Source of the DNA: Aureobasidium sp. EXF-3400
Taxonomy: Eukaryota > Ascomycota > Dothideomycetes > Dothideales > Saccotheciaceae
Reading direction: 5' to 3'
Length of the DNA stretch: 64,000 bases
Assembly (NCBI GenBank): GCA_024195585.1
Contig: SWBL01000085.1
Span: 94,284 to 158,283, forward strand
A program made the position numbers and the translations under genes. How positions within the stretch are numbered: position 1 is the stretch's first letter; every line of letters begins with the position of its first letter. Below are positions 9,596 to 21,884 of this stretch, piece by piece. The notes below the pieces were generated by a model, which was not told the origin of the DNA, ran no database searches, and worked only from the letters and a program-made list of their open reading frames with translations.

Positions 9596-12578
9596 TTATC
9601 CGTTCAGCCCCCTCCCTCTTCTGAAATAATCATAACTCGTATCTTCCTGATCGCTTTCGCCAGGTGTGTGAATCTCTCCCAAACGCAGAGGTCCGTAGCC
9701 TCCTGGTGTAGGTGCTGGCACTCCTTCTCTCGACATAGGCGCTGCTCTCGACAAAAGGTGTTCGTGATCATAGCTGCGACCGGCATTACCGATATCCATC
9801 GAGCGCACACTACTAGCCGGACTGTGATCGCGAAGCGCTGCCGGTGTCTTATGGTACCCTTGAGGGTAAGTCGTACCCATCTCATCGCCAGTTCGGCTGG
9901 CCGAGGAGTCATTCGATCCTCTGCGGCTGTCGTAGTCCGTGATGACGGTACCGTCTTGTGTCATAAGTGTTCCGTGCGATCCCCTACGCACTTGATCTTG
10001 AGGTCTGCCGTAAAGCTCTCCCTCTCCGCCTGCCACATCCCTGAACTCTGGGCGGTTCTTATAGAACTCAAAGTCCATGTGGTTTTCGGATACAAATTCG
10101 AATGGTGCGGGTGCCTCGCCTCTTGCTGTCTTACCAGGTTCGTCGTGCGACATGGGATCCATGTAAACGTCCGAGTATCCAGCCATTGGAATGTCCACTT
10201 CTGCCGTGCGACCAGAGTAGATGGTTGGTAGAAGATGTCTCGACTTGGCCGAGACCATGGGAGTGATAAGGGGCTTGTAAAGTACAGGATGACCGAAGCG
10301 GACGCCAACACGGTCTGTACGCTTACTCTTCAGCTCGGCTGCGTTCTCAGTATCTGCCGCAGTCACTCCAGTCGTGTAGAAGGTCAGCTTGTTGTCAAAG
10401 TGAGATGCACACCACCACTTGAAAGCCAACATGAGAACAGGCAGAGGCGCTATAGCACAGACTTTGGGCAACCATTCAGTGTAGCCAAAAGTGGTGTTTC
10501 CAACGCAAACCAAAGCCACCAGAGCATCGGACAGAATGGTGAGGAAGATGTATCGGTTGAACAGGACCTTCCAGAATTGACCTCCAGATTCCGTCTTGGT
10601 GATGAAGACGTACAGAAGCAGGTACTTCTTCAGGTATGAATCGATCCAGAAGTAGAATGCTGCGACGGGAAGTACCAAGGGCTGAATGTAGGCGAAACAT
10701 AAAGCGACCGTCGAGTAGAACAAGAAATAGTTATAGTATCCAGCATAATCGAACTTTGGTGGCGCACTCAGTTCGATCAGCTCACGAGGAGTAGGATGCA
10801 AGAAGTGACGAGAGAATGATCCCCAGGCAAGGTTGACAAACTGAGCAAGATCGACAGCGGCACCAAGATTGCGTTGGAGAAGCCAGGTAATCCAATAAGT
10901 CGAGACAGAGTTGAGCGCCGTCATACCCTTGTTCAGCAGCTGACCATCCTTGATGGCGTCCCATGCGTCCTCTTTGTGACTACTGTCAACAACGGCAGCG
11001 ATAAAACTCGAGATGGCAGCGAAAAGCGAGAACAGGAACAAGTTGTTAAAGACGAAGAAAGTGTAGAGCTTGTGCATGACATGGCGTTCTCTGCTGGTCT
11101 TGGACAAGTCACCTGCGTTGTTGCTCAGTCTTCGGAAGATGACAGGCAAGAAGTAGTAGAAAAGAGATGTCACAGCGGGTGCTAACACACCCTGGACGAC
11201 AGACCACGTTGTTGGGCGGTTGGCCAACTCCTTCGCGAAGCCATCCCAAAATTTAGCCAGATTGGACAAGTTGGAAAGGAAGATAGCAATGAAGGCGTTA
11301 GGGACAACCCAAATAACAGTCAGAACAGCCACCCAGATGTTGTTGACAAAGGTGTGCCAGCCTCTTTGTTTGCTTGTCATGGGCAAGTTTTTCCAGAGAA
11401 GATCGTGAGGCCTGGGGGCTAGACGAATGGAAGTCTTCTGGGGCCCCTTCTTACGTGTCTTGTATGCGACGGTATGAGCATCGGCAATGGACTCATAACT
11501 AGCAAATCCATAGGACATGGCGTTTCTCTTGTCGATGGATTCTCTGACCTCCTTAATCTGCATCTCGAGCTCCTTGATGCGAGAAGTCAAGTATTCGATA
11601 GCATCGACTTTCTGGCCCTTGCGATATGTCTGGTCTGACTTGTTCACGGAACATGTGGGTCGTTTTGCCGGCAGTTTGTTGGGGTTCGCGAGGTACTTGG
11701 CAAGCACCGACTCGAGGTTTCTGACCGTTTCATTGTGCTCGTCGATGAGTTCTGGTAGATCCTTGACATTGCGTGCAATGGCGGTACGCGGGTTTGAGCC
11801 AGTGTCCTTGGCTTCGGTAACAATCTTGACAAGTCCCTCGTCGGTTCGAAGACCTCTAGGAATCTCGGTGATGAGAAGAGTGCGAGAGTGCAGACTCTTT
11901 TGGTACTCAGGACTGTCGAAGTAGGCTCTGCGCAGGCGGGCGACGCTCTTGTAGTTGCGCCAGAGGAAGAAGGCAATGGTGAAGTTCGCAAACCAGGCGA
12001 GCAGGACGTAGCCCCACAGATAGCGGCCCTGAACACCCTGCGACGTCAACTGGATGAAGAAGTTCTGTGTGTCGGTGGCGCCAATTGAGCTGCGGTGCTC
12101 GTACATGTTGATGGGCACGAGAATGGCGAGGCCCACAATAGTGATGCAGGTAAAAATATTTCGGCACATGTTTGCGAAGCGTAGGAATATGGTGGCATCG
12201 AGTCCGACCTTCTCGACCAAATCCAACTCTTTTGTCTTGATGACGGGTGAGATCCAATCGAGGACACCCTTGCCGACCGGCGGCGGGGCGTGTTTGGAAT
12301 CGGCATGTCGTGAGCGAGGAGCGTAGACGACGCTGTTGTACGGGCGGGCGAAACAGAACAGGCAGGCGATCAAGGCAGAGCCACCGATTGAAGTGCCCAG
12401 GGCAGACCAGAAAGCCGTTTTCTCAATCTGCAAGAGAGGGAATTAGCCACATACAAGTCCGTACCAATACAAATGAGCGAGCACTTGCCGACTGAGCAAA
12501 GGGATCTAACAGCAGATCAACAAAGTCATTCAGCTTGTCGCGAGCGACCAAGTTGGCTGTTCTTGTCGGCAAGTCCAT
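9596..12578 (-). CDS. CSC1/OSCA-type (RSN1/DUF221) membrane channel
   Basis: Exon 1 is 12578-12489 (30 aa, MDLPTRTANLVARDKLNDFV...). Exon 2 is 12427-9596. The total is 973 aa. Family members are multi-pass plasma-membrane or ER proteins; characterised ones (yeast Csc1, plant OSCA) are osmotically or mechanically gated cation channels. Visible order: TM0-TM2 near residues 35-175 (GTSIGGSALIACLFCFA; IFTCITIVGLAILVPI; VLLAWFANFTIAFFLW), a cytosolic PHM7-like loop with charged helices, a conserved LAPRPHDLLWKNL entry, then seven or more TM segments to about residue 690. The cytosolic tail is Gly/Ser/Arg-rich. The only intron (12488-12428, 61 nt) begins with GC in GCAAGT; a GT alternative at 12464 would leave a 37-nt intron. 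The protein lies head to tail with ATG11. Ion selectivity cannot be read from sequence. Confidence 0.9.
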
Positions 12579-14262
12579 AGCGGCCGGACGCGCTGAGCGG
12601 TATAAAGCTTAGGGATAGAAATGCGCTGATAGCCAAACGCAGGTGGCTTGCAGCATCAAAATAATAACCGGTGTATGCAAGAGAAAATGGAGCCGTATTC
12701 GAGGGGCGGATGTATGTTGCTTAAGGCCGCCGCGAGTCTGAAACGATTGAAGACAGTGCGTGGACGAGTAGGACAAAGAAATTCAGACACTCAACACTTT
12801 GTGTGTGATGTGCATGTGTGACTGCGGAAAGTTTGGTACAAAAAGACAACCAGAACCAGGAACAGGAACAGGAAATACAAACCCTAAGGCACCAGGGCTA
12901 TCAGCGAGGTCATCACTCGTTCCAGATCTTCACGAGACCCTTCCCTTCACTCCACGGCCATGACGAACTTTCAGACTGTTGCCCACCATTCATCATTTTT
13001 ACTGACGCGCGGTTCTCTAGGTACGGAGGGTGGCCTGTGTTATCAGCCACTCCCGCTTTATTATCCGACACGCGCCGTATAACATCTGTCCTTGACTTTA
13101 ACGCAACATGCTTTTGCAGAAATGTGTACTCAAAACCCTGCGGCTTAATATCCACTACGACTAAGTTCAACTGTGTCTCATGCTCAATCACTCTTCCAGG
13201 AACCACGTGTACCATATCAGCTATAAATTTCAACACATCGAGCGAACATCTCTCTGTTCGATAACAGGACCTCATCTGTTTCGTATCAACTCCGCGCCCC
13301 AGCTTCCCAAGACCCATCAGATTTCTATAAAAAGCAACACTCCCCAACATCCGCAACCGTACACGCGAAACAAGAGCTCTCTGGCCCAAACCATCCAGCC
13401 GATTCAGGTCTCTCTAGCCGCCAGCGACCCCATCATGCCATAAGACTACCGCATGGCTTGAAGCCTGTGGAAAAGTCTCGAGGGATCCTCCTTCCTTCTT
13501 TGTATATTCTTTTGTCTTTTTCAGCCCTTGGCTTGCATATAGGCGGTTTCGTGCTTGCCGATTGGTTCGGAACTGAAATGTCTTTTTTTTTTGTTAAAGG
13601 AGAAGAGACCACACGCGACACATGCCATCGCACTGCATACCCGTTTCTTCGTGCAAGGCACCGCATCATTGCAGCTTTGTCTGCACGGTATTTTATTTGT
13701 CGCTTTTCTTGACTCATGTCTTTGTTGACAATTCTGCGTCAGTGGTCTTTGTTTTGTGCTGGCACGAGCGCTTGACACCAGAAAGAATTGACCATGCGTG
13801 TCATCGTGCATGTTCGTCCAGAAACGGTGCGTGTGGCTGTGTCGGGGAGAAGAAACTGGTGCGTTCATCGACAGGAACAGCCGGGTCGATCACCATCCGA
13901 GCTTGAAGATCATTGCCAGCTTGTGATGACAGCATCAGAGGTAGGTATAGGAATGCACGATTGAATGTTGAATGCTCATGATGTCCAAAGAAGGCACAAA
14001 AGTTTGACCTTCTTCTCAGCTGAAGCTGACTGCAGCAAAGGTATCTATAAAAAGGCACGGTACAGTTCACATATCGACACTGTCCAAAGAGAGCCGAGCA
14101 AGTCTTGAAAAATCGTTGGAATTTGTTAAGTCAAATCATCCGAATACCCATTGTCCTTGTTATTCGGAACCCGGTATCCTCATCGTCGAGTGTCGATGCG
14201 ACCTCTACATATCTGGTGCTCCTTCGCATCTGCGTCGTGATATCCTCTCGATCCTCGTGCCA
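12579..14262. other. 1.7-kb interval without a supported gene
   Basis: Upstream of the CSC1-like gene and downstream of the BTB gene. A minus-strand frame at 12913-13350 encodes 145 aa from an ATG without stops, but it has no recognisable domain and a competing plus-strand frame overlaps it. An AACAGG-type short repeat lies near 12850-12875. Most of the rest is AT-variable non-coding sequence. Confidence 0.4.
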
Positions 14263-15722
14263 TCAATCATCATCAACCTCTCCAGCATCATCAGAACCGC
14301 TCTCCGAGAGCTTCTCAGGAGACTCTTCCCAAGGATGCTCAATCTGATACGTCCAGATGTAATGGGCAAGCTCGGAGTCAGACTTGATAACTCTACTGAA
14401 GAGCAGAGGTTCCTCCTCAAGAATCTCGTGCAGACGAGTAGCGATGTTCTGTCTTAGCATCTGGCGCATCTTTTCATCGATGTCGGCATCGGTGGGTGTG
14501 TTCCAGAAGACCATGCGAGTCATCATAAGCAGTGAGTTAGTGGCCAGAGGAGTTTGGACCTCGATCTTGCGGTAGATGAGTTCTTGGAGCTCTGTGAGTT
14601 CGAGTTTGTGAGCGATGTTCCAGAGGACACTTGCAGCCTCGGCAGCTTCGTCGAATTGGCTAGCACTCTTGACGTTCTCGAGATGAGGATAGTTGCCTTC
14701 GATCAAGCGAGGAGTGTAGTCGGCGGTCTTGAGCCATGAGACGAGAGACTCGAATCCTGCTGGATTGAACTTGTTGAACATTGCGTTGTGGATCTCGAAG
14801 CCGTTCTTGTTGTCACCAGTGATCTGTCTCATGATTGAAGGACACTTGTGGATGATAGCGCGGTCCACGATGAACAGCTTCTTCTCGTCGCCGACATAGA
14901 TGTTGACCTTCAAAGGGCTGTAAACATGTCAGTAAAGGATTCATGGCGGCAAATTGAGCAGACTTACTCGTTGACAGGCTCGATAACTTTGACTTCATGT
15001 GAAGGCTTGCCATCGCCCTTCTCGGTCATGTGCAGCTCGAGCTGCTTTCTTGTGACATAGTCATTTTCAGGGATCTTGAACTTCTTTCCGCTTGGCTTCC
15101 AAGGGGTGACAGCCGGCTTAGGAGCTGGTTTTCTGGTGGGTGTAATTGTGAAGGTTGATGGGTGAGGAAGTTCGTCATCACTCTCATCTTCGGTGAAGGG
15201 GAGTGAGGAACCAACTTTCGATGATGGTTTGCTCTTTTTGATGGGGGTTGGGCTAGGAGAAGGCAGGCCAGGGCGTTTGAACACTGAAGAAGGACGTTTC
15301 TTGGTAACCGGAGTTGTAGAGGCGTGCTTGCGAGGCTTGACGTTGCTGTTACCAACACCATTGTCACTCAGAACGATAATGTCGTCGTCCACTTCCACAT
15401 CCAGATTTCTTGCTGCCTGCTTGTTCCAGGCCAAATTGTGGTAGTAGTCTAGATTGTTGTATTCCAGGGCCTCTGTGAAAGCCTTCTTGCGGTCTCCGCC
15501 GAATTCCCTGGGTGTGAAGGGGTTGAAGTCGGCCAATTCATCGCGGTTACGCCATACGAAAAGGTGTCGTCTGAGGATCAGTACGGGTAGAGCTTGCATG
15601 TTTGGTCTACGCTCGATCGAGCCGTCAGGTACGGAGTGATCGGGAAAGACAAAGCAAGGCCATAAGTCGCCGTCGAACTCGGTGATACGTATGCTCTCGA
15701 TGACTTCGTCGAAAGAAGCCAT
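14263..15722 (-). CDS. BTB/POZ-like domain protein with PWWP-like N-terminus
   Basis: Exons 15722-14968 and 14917-14263, joined across a 50-nt intron (14967-14918, phase 2), give 469 aa. Residues 1-90 (ITEFDGDLWPCFVFPDHSVP, ALPVLILRRHLFVWRN) resemble the compact Trp/Pro-rich fold seen in fungal PWWP-like modules. Residues 100-245 are low-complexity and basic, with Ser/Pro-rich stretches such as KKRPSSVFKRPG. From about residue 252 a BTB/POZ-like domain starts (KVNIYVGDEKKLFIVDRAII), followed by a helical region (ASVLWNIAHKLELTELQELI) and an acidic tail ending DDAGEVDDD. This domain pairing suggests a nuclear adaptor, perhaps chromatin-linked or in a cullin-3 context. That is inference; the BTB call is fairly firm and the PWWP call weak. 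Confidence 0.75.
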
Positions 15723-16432
15723 GGCTGAGTATTGGTTGTGGATGGAGAAGGTTGCCGTGAGGTGGTAGTAGAAGGAAGTAGTGGAGTGGTAAAGAGGAAG
15801 AGGGATGGGGCTTGATATACTACCTGACTGACTGAGTGAAGTTGGAATGAACAGTAAGTGGAATGAAGCCAAGGTAAAGTTACTGGAGTGAAGAGTAACG
15901 GGGAGGTGAGTGAACTTGACCTTAGAGCGAGGACATGGTTTACAAGCAAAGTGAAGTGACCAAGAATACATCTGTTCGTCTTCTCTCTGGAAGCTGTATG
16001 GAAGCTGGCTACATTGTGCCTTTTGATAGGATCATCGGGCAACGAGAGTTGATGGCGAGTGACTCGATCGGAGTAGATGGCCACATAGCCGAACGCGAAG
16101 CAGCGAGAAGGGCGGCTAACGCGACGACTATCTCAGTGGAGCTTGAACAAAGTTGAACGACACTGTGCATTTTGACCTAAGCATTTCAGAGGGTGGAAGG
16201 GTTGTTGAAGAAGGAAGAGAAAGGAGCGGTGGGTTTCACCAAGCCGGAGAAGGCACGGGCTGGTCAGAAGCTCCGGCAAGCAAGCAGCGGTGACGGAGCA
16301 GTCGAGGCTCTCAGATAGACAATACCAACAAACAAACTCTCGTGCACATCTTCGTCCAATACACACCTCTTCTCTTTGCGACAGATACCTCGACCAGTCC
16401 CAAAAGACACAGCTCCCACCGACGACGCAACC
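15723..16432. promoter_or_regulatory. Divergent promoter region (BTB gene / UPF0132-like gene)
   Basis: 710 bp between two gene starts facing apart. It must hold both promoters. Pyrimidine-rich tracts precede the plus-strand ATG at 16433. No specific operator-like repeat was recognised. Confidence 0.5.
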
Positions 16433-17128
16433 ATGGCACACAACTTCGCACCCTACCAAAGCAGCCCTCCCGAATCCACACGCGCTCTCTCACCACCACT
16501 CCGCACCTCGACCTCGTCACCCCGTCCTCAACAAGTCACACGCGCACAATCAAGCATCGAAGACCCATGGGCTGCCACTCGCGTCTCTCAACTGCCCTCC
16601 CCCTCAGCCTACGATGACCTCGAAGCCGCCGACACAACCCAATCCTCCCGTCTAAGAGGTGATGGTTACTATGTCTTTGAAACGAGCTTGGGAATACGCA
16701 TGGACATTGAGGCTTGTCTGCCATATCTACTGCTACCACCTGCGGGAGGTGTAGCCATGTTGATCTTTGAGAGGAAGAGCGATTACGTACGGTACGGACA
16801 CCCCTCGTGACAAGCAGAGTCTAAGCTCAAGAGCATTGTGCTGATACATACCCGTAGATTCCACGCCTGGCAGTCGAGTCTTGTCTTTGCTGCATTATTT
16901 GTCCTGCATCTGTTGCTTTCGTGGTCTCGTTTCTTGTCCTGGCTGCTCTTCATTGGCGATCTCGGCTTGATTGTTCTCCTGGTCTTCAGAGCTTATAAGG
17001 ATGGTAAGATTGCCCACGCTTCCTGCTCCTATCTTTTGTGCTGACTCTTGCGGCTAGCTGAGACTCTTGACCGATTCGAGCTCCCTTTCTTCGGCCGTCT
17101 GGCTAGCACCTACGTCGACCGCGAATAG
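16433..17128 (+). CDS. UPF0132-like small integral membrane protein, 3 exons
   Basis: Exons 16433-16791, 16858-17003 and 17058-17128 (introns 66 and 54 nt) give 191 aa. The N-terminal 75 residues are Ser/Pro-rich and probably cytosolic (begins MAHNFAPYQSSPPEST). The rest has three hydrophobic segments: ACLPYLLLPPAGGVAMLIF, SSLVFAALFVLHLLLSW and SWLLFIGDLGLIVLLVF. These are separated by the conserved ERKSDYVRFHAWQS loop typical of UPF0132/DUF4870-like proteins, and a short tail ends GRLASTYVDRE. The FHAWQS motif crosses the first splice junction, which confirms it. The family function is poorly known. Confidence 0.85.
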
Positions 17129-18481
17129 CCAACTCCACCCCAGACCAACCTTTCCATGAACATATCCTCTTCCAGTCCTTGTTAGAAACGATACCCCCGA
17201 CTTTTGCATACACCGCAACCTTTTCTTCTCGCCAACCTTTCCAATTTTGTACAAACAAGCGCTGTCGCCTTATAATGCTATACCTTTATTTCGCTCCCCG
17301 GCTCTAGATTTCTCGAGCTACATCTTTTTACGCTCGGTCCTACTTACAATCTAGCTACCTCCCAATGCGGCCTCGTTCAAATAGGCTCAGTTTCACATTC
17401 TTTTCAAACCTTTATCGCTGGCCCTATGACCCTGGCCACGTTGTATATTTAGACGACAACCATACAGTATCACCCTTTTGGACACAGCATCGATACAAGA
17501 TCCTTCTTCAAGCGGATACATCGGATGTAAGGTTGATATCATGTTCGTTTGACATCTAATTCCTGCCAAATGCTTCCTTGAAGCCGGAGCCTCGAAACAT
17601 TCCTCGTGCAACGTTTTTCTGAGTCCACTCCACTCATCATCACGTTTGACTACTGCATGTAGGATCTTGTTTTGACATATGCACGCATGCCCCAAGATCT
17701 ACCTCCATGAGCAGCGAGTATATCATGTCTCAATACACACACGACTGTACGAACAGGTTGTTGGTAGATCGTGATAAAGTCACTTGACCATCTCGACGGC
17801 ATACATGATTCGGCACCAGTCACCCAGAAGCCTTCTTTGTCCGAGCTCTTTGGTCCAATCTACCATTTAGCCACAGATGATATGGTTTCTATTGAAGAAT
17901 CTTTATCCTCACCATGGCGTCCAACCCGTCCCCCCATACCTACATTGAATTTCACGCGAGCAATGAGCTACATACACTTTGTGAAGAAGCATAAGAGAGA
18001 GTCATGCATTTCTAGTAGCTCTTGTGGTCGCGATTCTGTGTTTGGGCCAAACTAACACACCTCTTACCACTGTAGGAAGGATTTGGGAAGAAACTAACCT
18101 TAAGAGCTGGTTTCGATGACGCATCCCATCGCAAATGTGTACTCTGATAGATCGATCGAAAGAGAACAAGCTTCTTTGAACATTCACATACTACCCCGAA
18201 ATGTGAGGTAACAAAGGACGAGTGTGTCGTAGGAGCTCATCTCGGCACAAGTAACCCGAGGGTTGTTATGCCCATTGTTGGCGGTACCGTAAAGGATGCG
18301 ACCAGGAGAGATGAACTCATTTTGATGCACGCAGTTGAACAACCAATGCTCATAGCTTTGTATATTACTCCGTACAATCTGTATACCTGATGCCTATCTC
18401 TACTGGCATCTCAAACATAATTCTCCTAATCCTACTTTTGTACGTCTGTCTACCTCTTCATCCGCAATTACACTGTAACAT
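17129..18481. other. Intergenic, convergent 3' ends
   Basis: 1.35 kb between the UPF0132-like gene and the 3' end of AIM21. Only short stop-interrupted frames. I see no RNA gene or repeat. Confidence 0.5.
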
Positions 18482-21400
18482 CTACATACCGTGACCAATG
18501 GTGGACATACGATGCCTCTCATCCATATCCCCAACAATCTCCTGTCCGTCTTTAACAACCACATTGCCCTCTTGGGGTGCGCGACCGCCAAGATGCAATG
18601 TCAGACTTTCCTCCTGGCCTGTAGGGCTTCTGATGGTGATGTCTTGTTGACCGGTTTGCACGCTGGTATCCGTCATTTGAGGCTTGGAGTGCTGTTCGGC
18701 AGGTTCCTTGCTTTGAGATGTAGTGGTGCCTTGAACGGTATCGGAGACGGTCTCAGAGACATAGTTTACAGCATTGTTGACGGACTGGCCGATTTTGGAA
18801 ACGATGCTCTCGTCAGGCTGATTGGCAGTGGATGTGCCTTCAGATTTAGTGGCGGTAGTTGTGTGTGAAGACTTTTCGACATCGCCTTCAAGGCCCTTAG
18901 GAGATCTGGTGTCTTGCGTGGCGGTTTGACCAGGGATAGGCACTTCCGACGTGCGCTCATTCATGTGAGGAATGACATCCGTCTCTCCATCAGCAGGTTG
19001 CTCGCCATGTTTTACCGAGTCGGCTAGTGCTGCTTCGAAATCAGGTTGGATGGCTGATGCACGCTCCATTGTTGCTTGTGACAATTTGGGGTCGGGGGTA
19101 TCGCCAATGTGACCGATTGCTTGCGCCGGAAGACCAGAGAGCAGGGTCTTTTCGTTGTCAGCGGCTGAGGCTGAAGGAGCAGGGCCAGCACCATCGGTGT
19201 TTGCTGCAGCCACCTTCTCCATTTCCTGAGCACCCTCTGCAAGGGAGGGCGAGAGTCTGTCGGTGGGTACTGAAAGATCTCCTTGATCATTGATCTGGAA
19301 GATGGTAAAGGTAGTACCGATGGAGAAAGATGATGCACCTGATGCAGCTGTAGGAGCGGCGGCGGCAGATTCAGCAGCAGGCTTTCTTCTAGCAGGACCT
19401 CTAGCACGGCCCTTGCGAGCATCAGCGAGAGGAGCCTTCTCCTCAGCAGGTGCCTCGACAGGTTCTTCGTGCTTGGGAGGAGCTTGAGGGCCAGAGCCAA
19501 GACGAGCATTCAGGTTCTCGAGGAAGCCAGCCTTGAGTGCGGCAAACTTGTTGCCCGCTGGCCTTGCGGGAACTGCAGGCTTGGCCTTGACGGCAGGCGG
19601 CGATACACCTCTTTCGGTCGATGCACCGTCTTGAGTTTGAGCGCTTTCAGTCTTTGCAGGTCTGGCAGGCACCTGAGGCTTGGGTCGCTCGGGAATCACA
19701 GGAGCTTGGTTGCCGGCTGGTCTTGCAGGAATCTGAGGCTTAGTACTCTCCTCGGGTTCTGGAGTCGACACTTCAGAGAGCTTAGAAGAGCGAGCAGGAC
19801 GCTGAGGGATAACAGGTGACTTGATGTCAGCAGGACTCGACACATCCTCCTCCTCTTCCATCTGTGGCGTGTCGACAGTGGTCTCGAGCTGCAGACTGTC
19901 TGGCGAGTCCTCCCAGACATCTCTGCTGGGGAAACGGTTCTTGTAGGCAGGGCGGGTCATATCGTCAGCAACGCCAGGCTTGTAACCAGTCTTGGCCATT
20001 CTTTTAGCTTCTGCCGATAGGAAGTCGGCACGATCCTCAGGGTTGTTGCCCTCCTTTCGTGCCTGTTCCTTGTCCGGATGCTCGAAAGTAGCAGAGCTTG
20101 TGAGATCCTCCGGCTCCTGGGGACCAGAGACCTCGGTCTGATACTGCAAACTCTCTGGAACATCCTCCCAGATATCTTGGCTAGGGAAGTGGTGACGAGC
20201 CAGATCAGGACGCTTGACCTTGTCAGCGACAGTCAGAGGTTTCTGGGGCTTGTCGTCGTCTTCAGGGAAGAGAGGCTCGTATTCCTCGATCTCTTCGAGA
20301 GGGGTACCGGCACCGGATGGATGAGCCTCGCGAGACTTGAATCTTGACAATTCACCTCCGCTGCTAGTTCTAAGCTTCTCGCCACTGCGTCTACGAGTGG
20401 GACCAGTTGCCGAGGAATCCGAGGCATATGCATCGTAGTAATCATTGCCCTTTCTTTCCTTCTGAGGGGAAACAGCGGGCTGCCAATAGACGGCCTCAGG
20501 GTTGTTTTTCGCAACCTCATCAGAGGCCAAAATAGGAATGCCATCGCCATCCTCGACGACCCAACCACCACGCTCAGCAGTGTTACCTCCCTCAGGGCCG
20601 AGGTCTACAGTGGGAGGATCGTAACCGCCACCATGAATCTTGCTGTGACGATGGGCTGGGGGGTCGATGTGGATGGTCTCGTCCTCAGCCTCGCTTTCTA
20701 GAGCATTGTCGTTCTGCGAAAGCTGTTTCTGAGTGAAGGATTCTTGCCTGAGAGGGGACTCGACTGCGGGCGGGGCACCACTTGAAGGGCGCTTGCTAAG
20801 ACTTGACAAAGGCTTGGGCGAGTTCATGCGGGAAGTATAGGCTTCGGAAGCCATGAAACCAATCGACTCGTCCGGGGTGCCAATGGCAGCGGGAGAAGCG
20901 CCTGCACACATGAACGTCAGCTTGACCGAAAAGTAGAAACGAGTGATCGAATAGCTTACCCATGCCGAGGCCGCGGCCAGAGTTCTGGTGGACCAGCTTG
21001 TTGAGGTCGTCGCTGCTCAGAGCCCAATCGCCGGGAGCATGGCCAGGATCATAAGGACGGTGTTCCTTGACGAGCTCTTCGGGGTGCTTGGCGTACCATG
21101 CCTTCTCGAATTGATCCGTGGGATCCTGGCGATGGCCGTGCAGACCGTAGCTACCAGGGGGGCCGTGGAAGTCCTGGCGCGAACTACGCTTGCGGTGGTG
21201 GTTACGAGGTGCGGCATCGTTGAATGCGATGCTTGGTGTACCAGCTTTGGATGAAGGGGTCGGAGTAGGGGCTTGGACGTCACCGGCGTATTTCAACATG
21301 GGCACCTGGAGACCAATCTCGGGAATGCCGTGTTCGTCCTCCTCGGTAGGCTCATGAGATAAGGACAGGTTGGAGCGACTGAAGCTCGCCTTTGCTCTCA

Positions 21401-21884
21401 GTGGGTGTGGTGCGTCTCCAGGCGAACCAATTCCGTGGGATGCGGCCTGACTCGAGTCGGTACGGGTCACAGTCTGGATTCTGGATTTGGCAGTCGACTG
21501 AGGCACAGATGCGGTGGGAGCATGCATGGGCAGATCTGGGGAGATGTTTCTGTGCTGTTCAGCAGCAGCTTGTTCTTCTTCCTGGAGATTGGCATATTCG
21601 TTGCCTTCCTGGCCGATTGAGGGAAGGCTGACACTTGGAGGACGAGGAGGGAGGTCCTGGGCCGAGAGGTTCTTCTGGCTGTACATCTTGCCAATGGGGT
21701 TGGGACTCGCAAGAGGCATGTCGTTCAGGGGAGAACGAGTGTACTCTCCTCTCATGGGAGAGACAGATCTGTCATTACGACGCTGAGGACGGGGAGGAAT
21801 TATTGGTGCATTCATGGTCGGGTCTGGAGCCCTCTCCTGGGTGCGAGCTGGACGCGGAGGCACTTTGGGTTGTTCGGCGCTCAT
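18482..21884 (-). CDS. AIM21: Aim21-family actin patch regulator
   Basis: Exons 21884-20960 and 20901-18482, joined across a 58-nt intron (20959-20902), give 1114 aa. In yeast, Aim21 with Tda2 binds SH3 proteins such as Abp1 at cortical actin patches and limits barbed-end growth. The sequence is almost wholly disordered and opens with MSAEQPKVPPRPARTQERAP. It carries many PPRP/PARPA proline modules at the N-terminus and again around residues 680-800 (IPQRPARSS, IPARPAGNQ, VPARPAKTE), the kind of ligands SH3 domains bind. Two copies of a roughly 15-residue unit occur near residues 545 and 632 (FPSQDIWEDVPESLQ and FPSRDVWEDSPDSLQ). An acidic stretch and a conserved GGWVVEDGDGIPIL segment lie in the middle. 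No membrane segment, despite the gene name's mitochondrial origin. Confidence 0.85.

Noticed and set aside
12913..13350. 145-codon minus-strand frame upstream of the CSC1-like gene
   Set aside because: Some coding feel, but no recognisable domain, an equally long competing plus-strand frame, and no conserved neighbours to support it.
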